A stretch of 6,654 bases of DNA, taken from the NCBI GenBank assembly GCA_045540975.1, contig JAZQIE010000027.1, positions 1-6,654 of the forward strand. Reading direction: 5' to 3'. The DNA is from SIG510 sp045540975 (lineage in GTDB: Bacteria; Bacillota; Clostridia; Oscillospirales; JAAYXM01). The notes under the pieces are model-generated. The model was not told where the DNA came from. It worked only from the letters and a program-made list of their open reading frames with translations, and made no database searches. A program made the position numbers and the translations under genes. Positions 1 through 4,921 of the stretch are shown piece after piece (positions within the stretch are counted from its first letter, which is position 1; each line of letters starts with the position of its first letter).

Positions 1-138
1 TCAGGGAAACAGCTTGCCGATAAGACAGGAATTGAAATGCCGATTACCGAGCAAAGCTATCAGGTGCTCTATTGTGGAAAGGATCCGCAGATTGCAGTTA
101 CCGAACTTATGAATCGCCCTGAAAAAGCTGAAAATTAA
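1..138 (+). CDS. gpsA: Glycerol-3-phosphate dehydrogenase [NAD(P)+], C-terminal end only
   Basis: This is the last 45 codons of a gene that starts before the window; frame 1 is open from base 1 to a TAA at 136-138. The peptide carries the GpsA C-terminal signature: residues GIEMPITEQSYQVLY followed by GKDPQIAVTELMNR, matching the family pattern of 'MPI', a conserved aromatic helix, 'GK.P..AV..LM.R'. GpsA reduces dihydroxyacetone phosphate to sn-glycerol-3-phosphate in the cytoplasm, supplying the backbone for phospholipid synthesis. The NAD-binding and catalytic parts lie outside the window. It converges on the aminotransferase array and is separated from it by two back-to-back terminators, so it is probably not functionally linked to it. 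Identification is by recalled family motifs only. Confidence 0.88.
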   Translation, partial: SGKQLADKTGIEMPITEQSYQVLYCGKDPQIAVTELMNRPEKAEN

Positions 139-143
139 AAATG

Positions 144-168
144 AAGGCGCCGAATTACGGCGCCTTTT
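144..168 (+). terminator. Intrinsic terminator of gpsA
   Basis: A perfect 9-bp GC-rich stem (AAGGCGCCG / CGGCGCCTT) with a 5-nt loop AATTA begins 5 nt after the gpsA stop codon. It is followed by a short T run (165-168) and then GTGTTG. The stem is strong and the U-run is short, so termination is likely but perhaps not complete. Confidence 0.82.
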
Positions 169-174
169 GTGTTG

Positions 175-208
175 AAAAACAGCCTCATCCGATTGGATGA
201 GGCTGTTT
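175..208 (-). terminator. Intrinsic terminator of the AT-1 gene
   Basis: A perfect 14-bp inverted repeat (177-190 with 195-208, core CAGCCTCATCC) closes a 4-nt loop. On the - strand it is followed by five T residues (complement of A175-179). It lies 9 nt beyond the AT-1 stop codon and is the strongest hairpin in the window. Together with the gpsA terminator it forms a convergent double stop. Confidence 0.9.
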
Positions 209-217
209 GAATTGGAT

Positions 218-1567
218 TTACTTTACGCGGTTGATGGTACGGCCGCCCTTCGGTCTCATTGCAGCGAGTTTTTCCTCATGATCCTTCTGGTACTTGAGGA
301 GTTCGTCGGTTGCATTGTGAACCTTGTGGTAAGCTTCAATGTACTGGTCGATGCAGACAACACGGTCCATATCTTCGAAACGCGGAGCGCCAAGGATACA
401 TGCGCTTCCGAGGTACTCGGAAACAGGAAGTTCACCGAGATCCTTGACAACGCCGTCCGGATAGCACTTCGGCCAGTTGTCATCCAACTGAGTGAATGCC
501 GGCTGTTTGTGGAGAGTGCCGTAACCGTCGAGACCGCCCTGAACACCTTCTGCAGAAAGTGCGCGGAGGAAGGTTTCACGCCAAATACCGTTGTTGTCTT
601 CTGCATCGTAGCGGAGCATGTGGTAGCTGTTCATACGTTCTGCACCTTCCAGAACCTTGAACGGATGCAGATAGGGGATATCAGCAATGCCGTCGTCCAA
701 ACGCTTACCGAGAGCGTTGCGGATTGCGTTCTGCTCGTCGAGATGCGGCAGTTCGCAATGTGCGATTGCGATCGCGAGCGGATGAGCACGGAGCTTACAA
801 GCAAGACCGGTGATTGCATACTTGATGTAATCGTTATCCGGAGAAAGTCCGACTTCTTCGTAGTAGGACGGATAGAAACGCTCATAAGAAGAGTGAGCAG
901 CGGTACGAGCATAGATGTTCTCGTCATTGGTAACCATGATACCTGCTTCGCCGCCGTAGAGGAGCTTGGAAGCCTGGAGGGAGAAGCAACCCACATCCCC
1001 GATGGTACCGACATATTTGCCCTTGTACTTGGAGCCGTGTGCATGAGAGCAATCTTCCAAAACCTTCAGGTCATACTTCTTTGCGATTGCCATAATTGCA
1101 TCCATGTCTGCCGGGTTACCGTGAACATGAACAACAACGATTGCTTTGGTCTTCGGAGTGATTTTGCGCTCAATATCGACCGGGTCCAGAGTGCGGGTCT
1201 CGAGATCGACGTCAGCAAAAACCGGGATGCCGCCGAGTGCCATAACCGGGGTACAGGTTGCGAAGAAGGTGTAAGACGGAACAATAACTTCATCGCCACG
1301 GCCAATACCCATGCCGAACAAACCGGTCATGATGGATGCGGTACCGGTGCAGAAGCTCAGAGAGAACTTTGCGCCGACATAATCACGGAATGCCTTCTCG
1401 AATTCGCGGATAACACGATGCTCGGAGAGGGTCTGCTCATCCATGATTTGGTTGACCAGTGCTTTTCCTTCCGGAGTAACGTAGGAATACCACGGCCATC
1501 TGCCGTTCGCGCCGCGAACGTCTTCGGTGACGGTCTGCTTGCCGCCAAGCAATGCTAACTGTGCCAT
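218..1567 (-). CDS. AT-1: DegT/DnrJ/EryC1/StrS-family PLP aminotransferase (divergent paralog)
   Basis: 449-residue PLP-dependent aminotransferase of fold type I, last gene of the array. Visible motifs: N-terminal LALLGGK (4-10); WPW at 24-26; phosphate-binding CTGT at 73-76; GRGDEVIVPSYTF at 89-101; EDCSHAHG at 171-178 with Asp172 expected to hold the pyridine nitrogen; GDVGCFSLQASK at 190-201 with Lys201 expected to form the Schiff base; LH at 352-353; and a C-terminal extension ending GGRTINRVK. Family members move an amino group, usually from L-Glu or L-Gln, to a keto-sugar or cyclitol ketone in the cytoplasm. LALLGG plus WPW suggests the cyclitol/AHBA-synthase-like branch (inference). 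The ATG at 1567 is chosen because GGAGG lies 8 nt before it; an in-frame ATG at 1582 overlaps that GGAGG. Compared with its three paralogs it has Thr for Ser at 74, His for Trp at 149 and Asp for Cys at 347, so a different acceptor is likely. Substrate unknown. Confidence 0.93.
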   Translation of the reverse strand: MAQLALLGGKQTVTEDVRGANGRWPWYSYVTPEGKALVNQIMDEQTLSEHRVIREFEKAFRDYVGAKFSLSFCTGTASIMTGLFGMGIGRGDEVIVPSYTFFATCTPVMALGGIPVFADVDLETRTLDPVDIERKITPKTKAIVVVHVHGNPADMDAIMAIAKKYDLKVLEDCSHAHGSKYKGKYVGTIGDVGCFSLQASKLLYGGEAGIMVTNDENIYARTAAHSSYERFYPSYYEEVGLSPDNDYIKYAITGLACKLRAHPLAIAIAHCELPHLDEQNAIRNALGKRLDDGIADIPYLHPFKVLEGAERMNSYHMLRYDAEDNNGIWRETFLRALSAEGVQGGLDGYGTLHKQPAFTQLDDNWPKCYPDGVVKDLGELPVSEYLGSACILGAPRFEDMDRVVCIDQYIEAYHKVHNATDELLKYQKDHEEKLAAMRPKGGRTINRVK

Positions 1568-1575
1568 AATACAAA

Positions 1576-1580
1576 CCTCC
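1576..1580 (-). promoter_or_regulatory. Ribosome binding site of AT-1
   Basis: GGAGG on the - strand, 8 nt before the ATG at 1567. It decides the start, because the alternative upstream in-frame ATG (1582-1580) shares bases with this GGAGG and has no site of its own. Confidence 0.88.
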
Positions 1581-1590
1581 ATTGGTTTTC

Positions 1591-1613
1591 AAAAAATAGG
1601 CATATGTATGCCT
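1591..1613 (-). promoter_or_regulatory. Terminator-like hairpin / palindrome in the AT-1 leader
   Basis: On the - strand AGGCATACATATGCCT is a 7-bp inverted repeat around a 2-nt centre (realistically a 6-bp stem with a 4-nt loop), followed directly by ATTTTTT. It lies between the predicted promoter and the ribosome binding site, starting roughly 8-10 nt after the expected transcription start. Two readings fit: an attenuator-like terminator in the leader RNA, or a palindromic repressor operator just downstream of the start. No competing antiterminator stem is evident, and neither AT-2 nor AT-4 has the same element. Confidence 0.5.
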
Positions 1614-1628
1614 TCTTGTGATTAGATT

Positions 1629-1657
1629 ATCATAATTTCAAGAAATATTCTTTGCGG
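1629..1657 (-). promoter_or_regulatory. Predicted promoter of AT-1 (block B copy 1)
   Basis: On the - strand a TATGAT -10 box (1634-1629), within TTATGATAATCTAAT, lies 17 bp after CCGCAA (1657-1652). The -35 is poor by sigma-A standards. The block is nevertheless conserved with those before AT-2 and AT-4: GCAMAGA, exactly 16 bp, then TGATAATCTA. The expected start is near 1620, giving a leader of about 50 nt. The AT-1 copy differs from the others at the -35 (CCGCAA instead of TTGCAC), suggesting a weaker or differently controlled promoter. Confidence 0.55.
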
Positions 1658-1782
1658 ATTCTACGATTCAAAATTATCGGAAACTGAAATGTTTGGTCTG
1701 AAATTATTGCTGAAATCGGTGGAAATGAAGAAAAGAAAAATGAATTAAACCGCAAAATCAGTTGTTTGAAAAAATACGAAAA

Positions 1783-1801
1783 ATTGACGGATTCTCTAAA
1801 A
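1783..1801 (-). repeat. Conserved upstream element A, copy 1
   Basis: TTTTAGAGAATCCGTCAAT on the - strand. The same 19-bp element recurs with 1-2 changes at 3417-3435 and 6505-6523, each time upstream of an aminotransferase promoter. This copy begins 16 nt after the U-run of the AT-2 terminator and lies 128 bp from block B. It is not palindromic and contains no complete promoter. Its AGAATCCG core is repeated in the AT-1 block B (AGAATCCGCAAAGA). A regulator site or a relic of the duplicated unit are both possible. Confidence 0.6.
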
Positions 1802-1816
1802 ATAATTCAGTTAATG

Positions 1817-1854
1817 AAAAAACAGGCCGATTTCGAAAAAAATCAGCCTGTTTT
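1817..1854 (-). terminator. Intrinsic terminator of AT-2
   Basis: On the - strand AAAACAGGC, one mismatch, then GATT pair with AATC and GCCTGTTTT around an 8-nt loop; a run of six T residues (complement of A1817-1822) follows. The hairpin begins 9 nt after the AT-2 stop codon. It should stop most transcription before AT-1, consistent with AT-1 having its own promoter. Confidence 0.85.
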
Positions 1855-1863
1855 GGAAAAATC

Positions 1864-3219
1864 TTATTTAACGATATTGATGCTGCGGCCGCTCTTCGGC
1901 TTCATTGCAGCAAGCTCATCAGCGTGTTCTGCTTCGTACTTTTTGAGATCATCGGTTGCAGCAATTACCTTGTGATACGCCTCAGCATACTGTTCAATTG
2001 CTTCTTTGCCGTTCGGATCTTCAAAACGCGGAGCAGCCATAAAGACGGTGTCATGCAGGTATTCGGTAACAGCGAGACTCTCGGTTTCCTTCTTTGCGCC
2101 GTCCGGATAACAGTTCGGCCAATTGCCGTCCAGCTGCGAGAAGACCGGGTCATGATGCAGGTGACCGTAACCGCAGGCGCCAACGGTGACACCCTCGGCA
2201 ACCAGAGCTTTGAGGACGGTCTCGCGGCGAATCTCAAAGTTGAGTTCGTGGTCGTAACGCATGTAGTGATAACCGTAAACGCGCTCTGCACCTTCGTAAA
2301 CTTTTACATTATGGATACAGTTAATGTCGCTGATGAGGCTGTTGAAATATTCCGCATTGGTGTTACGGATGACGTTACGTGCATCCAAATTGTCCAATTC
2401 ACTGTCTGCAATCGCAATCGCAAGCGGATGAGCACGGAGCTTCATACCAAGCGCGGTGTTCTTGTACTGCTTGTAGATGTTATCCATCTGAGTGTTTTCC
2501 AAATCAGCGTAGAAACCGTAGCCGTACAGACGCTCGTAGGAGCCAAGGGATGCAGCGCGGAAGTAGATATTTTCGTCATTGGTGACAAGGATACCTGCCT
2601 CGCCGCCGTACATCAGCTTGGAGCCCTGCAGAGAGAAGCAACCCACATCACCGAAGGAACCGACTTTCTTGCCCTTATAAGTTGCGCCGTGCGCATGAGA
2701 GCAGTCTTCCAAAACCTTGAGGTTGTGTTTCTTTGCAATTGCCATAATCGCATCCATATCGCACGGGTTACCCCAAACGTGAACAACAATGATTGCCTTG
2801 GTCTTCGGAGTGATGCGCTTTTCGATGTCAGCCGGATCAATGCAGTGGGAATCCGCATCAACGTCGGCAAAGACGGGGGTTGCACCCAACGGAAGAATCG
2901 GGGTAGCGGATGCAAAGAAGGTGAAGGACGGAACAATGACTTCGTCACCGCGGCCAACACCGAGACCGAACAGACCTGCCTGAATGGACATGGTACCGCT
3001 GCACTGGCAAAGTGCATATTGGGTACCAATGTAGTTTCTGAAACGGGTTTCAAAATCGGTTACAACGGGGGATTCGGAAATCTCACCTTTGTCAAGAAGC
3101 TCGTTGATTTTTGCGCGAGCTTTGTCATTAATTTTCGGGATAAAACTTGCGATGCCGTTTTCACCGACAACCGACTTGGTGACAGCCTTCGGACCGCCGA
3201 GCAATGCCAACTGTGCCAT
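1864..3219 (-). CDS. AT-2: DegT/DnrJ/EryC1/StrS-family PLP aminotransferase
   Basis: 451-residue fold-type-I PLP aminotransferase. Motifs: LALLGGPKAV at 4-13, CSGT at 73-76 (PLP phosphate), GRGDEVIVPSFTF at 89-101, HVWGNP at 147-152, EDCSHAHG at 171-178 with Asp172, GDVGCFSLQGSK at 190-201 with the predicted PLP Lys201, GGEAGI at 205-210, CGYGHLH at 349-355, and the tail KPKSGRSINIVK at 440-451. The first 230 residues align without gaps with the other three proteins; the segment after 230 is 2 residues longer than in AT-1 and AT-4. The start is the ATG at 3219, with GGAGG 9 nt upstream; the frame stays open to an ATG at 3273, but that lies between promoter and ribosome binding site and is not credible. 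It has its own promoter and terminator, so it is probably monocistronic. Residues at both ends are closest to AT-4. The amino acceptor cannot be told from sequence. Confidence 0.94.
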   Translation of the reverse strand: MAQLALLGGPKAVTKSVVGENGIASFIPKINDKARAKINELLDKGEISESPVVTDFETRFRNYIGTQYALCQCSGTMSIQAGLFGLGVGRGDEVIVPSFTFFASATPILPLGATPVFADVDADSHCIDPADIEKRITPKTKAIIVVHVWGNPCDMDAIMAIAKKHNLKVLEDCSHAHGATYKGKKVGSFGDVGCFSLQGSKLMYGGEAGILVTNDENIYFRAASLGSYERLYGYGFYADLENTQMDNIYKQYKNTALGMKLRAHPLAIAIADSELDNLDARNVIRNTNAEYFNSLISDINCIHNVKVYEGAERVYGYHYMRYDHELNFEIRRETVLKALVAEGVTVGACGYGHLHHDPVFSQLDGNWPNCYPDGAKKETESLAVTEYLHDTVFMAAPRFEDPNGKEAIEQYAEAYHKVIAATDDLKKYEAEHADELAAMKPKSGRSINIVK

Positions 3220-3228
3220 AAGAGAATA

Positions 3229-3233
3229 CCTCC
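3229..3233 (-). promoter_or_regulatory. Ribosome binding site of AT-2
   Basis: GGAGG on the - strand, 9 nt before the ATG at 3219. It fixes the start, which would otherwise be extended 18 codons upstream by an in-frame ATG at 3273. Confidence 0.88.
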
Positions 3234-3261
3234 AAAATGATAAGTTCTTTAGCATTAGATT

Positions 3262-3290
3262 ATCAAAATACAATGCTTTTATCTGTGCAA
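3262..3290 (-). promoter_or_regulatory. Predicted promoter of AT-2 (block B copy 2)
   Basis: On the - strand TTGCAC (3290-3285), 17 bp, TTTGAT (3267-3262), inside the conserved block TTTGCACAGA-N16-TGATAATCTA shared with AT-4. If the -10 is instead GATAAT (3264-3259) the spacing to CACAGA is 17 bp. The expected start near 3253 gives a leader of about 33 nt. A 6-bp inverted repeat (AGCATT 3251-3256, AATGCT 3272-3277) brackets the -10, possibly by chance. Confidence 0.58.
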
Positions 3291-3416
3291 ATTCTACAAT
3301 GTTTCAATAATTATTTTTGACCTTAAAAATTTAGTGAAACAGAAAAGAGTGGTAAGTTTAAGGTGAAATAATGCGGATAATATTTCTGATTCCACGAGAA
3401 TTAACTTCTCATAATA

Positions 3417-3435
3417 ATTGACGGATTCTGTAAAA
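3417..3435 (-). repeat. Conserved upstream element A, copy 2
   Basis: TTTTACAGAATCCGTCAAT on the - strand, one base different from copy 1. It starts 16 nt after the U-run of the AT-3 terminator and lies 129 bp upstream of block B of AT-2. The 129 bp between shows little similarity to the matching stretch before AT-1 or AT-4, so the element stands out as selectively kept. Confidence 0.6.
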
Positions 3436-3450
3436 TTTGTTTTGCGACTG

Positions 3451-3488
3451 AAAAAATACGCCCACACCGCGAAGATGCAGGCGTATTT
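3451..3488 (-). terminator. Intrinsic terminator of AT-3
   Basis: On the - strand AAATACGCC pairs with GGCGTATTT (9 bp, 3480-3488 with 3454-3462). The 17-nt interior can form a further small stem, CATC/GGTG. Six T residues follow (complement of A3451-3456). The hairpin begins 4 nt after the AT-3 stop codon and should isolate AT-2 from the AT-4/AT-3 transcript. Confidence 0.85.
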
Positions 3489-3492
3489 CGGA

Positions 3493-4854
3493 TTAAAGCA
3501 TGTTACGGCTACGGCCGGTCTGTGCCTGTGCGGCAGCGAGTTCGTCATAGTTGTCTTTCTGATACTGGACCAGTTCATCCATCGAACTGAGCACCTTGTG
3601 GTATGCTTCCGCATACTGCTCGATGACTTCCTTGCTGTTCGGGTCTTCAAAACGCGGACCCGCCATAAATGCGGACTGGCGGAGCATTTCGGTAATCGGG
3701 AGAGACGGAGCATCTTTCTCCGGTGCATTCGGATAGCACATCGGCCAATTGCCGTCGAGCTGAGTGAATGCCGGAGCATAATGAAGTGCACCGTAACCGC
3801 AAGAGCCGATTGCAACACCTTCAGCAGCCATTGCCTTGAGGAAGGTCTGACGCATGATGCCGTTGTTCAGGTCAGCATCGTAACGCATATAGTGATAACT
3901 GTAAACACGTTTTGCCGGATCCAAAGTCTTAAGCGGAACGATGCAGTCAATGTCGCTCAAGCACTTGTTAAGATATTCCGCATTGGCATTACGGACCGCA
4001 TTGCGCTCGTCTAAACGCTCAAGCTCGCTTGCGGCGATTGCAATGGAGACGGGATACGGACGGAGCTTCATGCCGAGTGCGGTACCTCTGTATGCGGAGT
4101 GGAGATTCGGGAGACCGTTCTTTGCTTCCAACTCTTCGGAGGTGAGGAAGGTCTGGCCGCCGAGGCGTTCGTAAGAGCCGAGCGCTGCGGCGCGGAAGAT
4201 GATTTCTTCGTCACTGGTGACTAAGATACCGCCTTCGCCGCCTGCCATGAGCTTTTCGCCCTGGAAGCTGAAAACACCGACATCACCGAAGGAGCCGACT
4301 TTCTTGCCGTTCCATTCAGCACCGTGTGCATGAGAACAATCTTCCAAAACTTTGAGGTTGTGCTTTTTAGCAACAGCCATGATAGCGTCCATATCACACG
4401 GGTTACCCCAAACATGAACAATGACAATTGCCTTGGTTTTCGGGGTGATGCACTTTTCGATTTCTTCTGCGGTAATGCAGTGCGTGTCTTTATCAACATC
4501 AGCAAAGACCGGAATACCGCCGAGAGTCAAAATCGGGGTAGCGGATGCAAAGAAGGTGAAGGACGGAACGATAACTTCGTCACCACGACCGATACCCATA
4601 GCAAAGAGACCTGCCTGGATGGACATGGTACCGCTGCACTGACAAAGTGCAAACTTTGCACCGATATAATCTTTGAACTTTTCTTCGAACTCCGGAACAA
4701 TCGGAGAAACGGAAAGCTGTCCTTTTTTCAGAAGATCCTGAATGACAGCCATTGCCTTATCATTCACGTTCGGGATAAAGCCAATAAGACCGTTTTCACC
4801 GACGACGGACTTGGTTACGGTTTTATTACCACCAAGAATTGCGAGATTTGCCAT
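3493..4854 (-). CDS. AT-3: DegT/DnrJ/EryC1/StrS-family PLP aminotransferase
   Basis: 453-residue PLP aminotransferase, second in transcription order. Motifs: LAILGG at 4-9, CSGT at 73-76, GRGDEVIVPSFTF at 89-101, EDCSHAHG at 171-178 with Asp172, GDVGVFSFQGEK at 190-201 with predicted PLP Lys201, then GGEGGI at 205-210, CGYGALH at 352-358. Its active-site stretch (FSF..EK..GGEGG) is nearer to the general StrS-family consensus than the CFSLQ.SK..YGGE form of the other three. It has the longest variable segment after residue 230 (5 residues more than AT-1 and AT-4). Its tail ends TGRSRNML instead of SGRSINIVK, one residue shorter. The ATG at 4854 has AGGAGG 8 nt upstream. No promoter module precedes it; the 67-bp gap to AT-4 implies joint transcription through the hairpin at 4884-4917. 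Acceptor substrate unknown. Confidence 0.94.
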   Translation of the reverse strand: MANLAILGGNKTVTKSVVGENGLIGFIPNVNDKAMAVIQDLLKKGQLSVSPIVPEFEEKFKDYIGAKFALCQCSGTMSIQAGLFAMGIGRGDEVIVPSFTFFASATPILTLGGIPVFADVDKDTHCITAEEIEKCITPKTKAIVIVHVWGNPCDMDAIMAVAKKHNLKVLEDCSHAHGAEWNGKKVGSFGDVGVFSFQGEKLMAGGEGGILVTSDEEIIFRAAALGSYERLGGQTFLTSEELEAKNGLPNLHSAYRGTALGMKLRPYPVSIAIAASELERLDERNAVRNANAEYLNKCLSDIDCIVPLKTLDPAKRVYSYHYMRYDADLNNGIMRQTFLKAMAAEGVAIGSCGYGALHYAPAFTQLDGNWPMCYPNAPEKDAPSLPITEMLRQSAFMAGPRFEDPNSKEVIEQYAEAYHKVLSSMDELVQYQKDNYDELAAAQAQTGRSRNML

Positions 4855-4862
4855 ATAAGTAT

Positions 4863-4868
4863 CCTCCT
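4863..4868 (-). promoter_or_regulatory. Ribosome binding site of AT-3
   Basis: AGGAGG on the - strand, 8 nt before the ATG at 4854; the most complete Shine-Dalgarno of the four genes. Because AT-3 seems to depend on read-through, a strong site could offset lower mRNA supply (inference). Confidence 0.88.
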
Positions 4869-4883
4869 ATATTTATGATGTCG

Positions 4884-4917
4884 AAAAGCGCTCACGGGCA
4901 AACCACATGAGCGCTTT
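4884..4917 (-). terminator. Hairpin between AT-4 and AT-3 (weak or partial terminator)
   Basis: A perfect 10-bp stem AAAGCGCTCA / TGAGCGCTTT (4885-4894 with 4908-4917) with a 13-nt loop, starting 4 nt after the AT-4 stop. On the - strand only four T residues follow before CGACATC, fewer than for the other array terminators. Only about 30 nt then remain before the AT-3 start, with no room for a full promoter plus leader. It is best read as a leaky terminator or a 3'-end stabilising stem that sets the AT-4:AT-3 mRNA ratio. Confidence 0.7.
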
Positions 4918-4921
4918 GTCA

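Noticed and set aside
197..1558. Long + strand open frame (453 codons) opposite AT-1, and similar ones at 1762-3240, 3418-4014, 4324-4878 and 4907-6256
   Set aside because: They are in exact codon register with the aminotransferase genes and are explained by avoidance of TTA, CTA and TCA codons. Their conceptual products resemble no family, mirror each other because the sense genes are paralogs, and lack consistent ribosome binding sites.
1568..1582. Five-codon N-terminal extension of AT-1 (ATG at 1582), and likewise of AT-4 (ATG at 6286)
   Set aside because: In both cases the upstream ATG overlaps the GGAGG ribosome binding site of the real start.
1783..1801. TTGACG in the + strand reading of element A as the -35 of an antisense promoter
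   Set aside because: No -10-like hexamer lies 16-18 bp downstream in any of the three copies.
3220..3273. 18-codon N-terminal extension of AT-2 from the ATG at 3273
   Set aside because: It would run through the ribosome binding site and lies at or before the predicted transcription start. The paralogs begin at the equivalent of the ATG at 3219.
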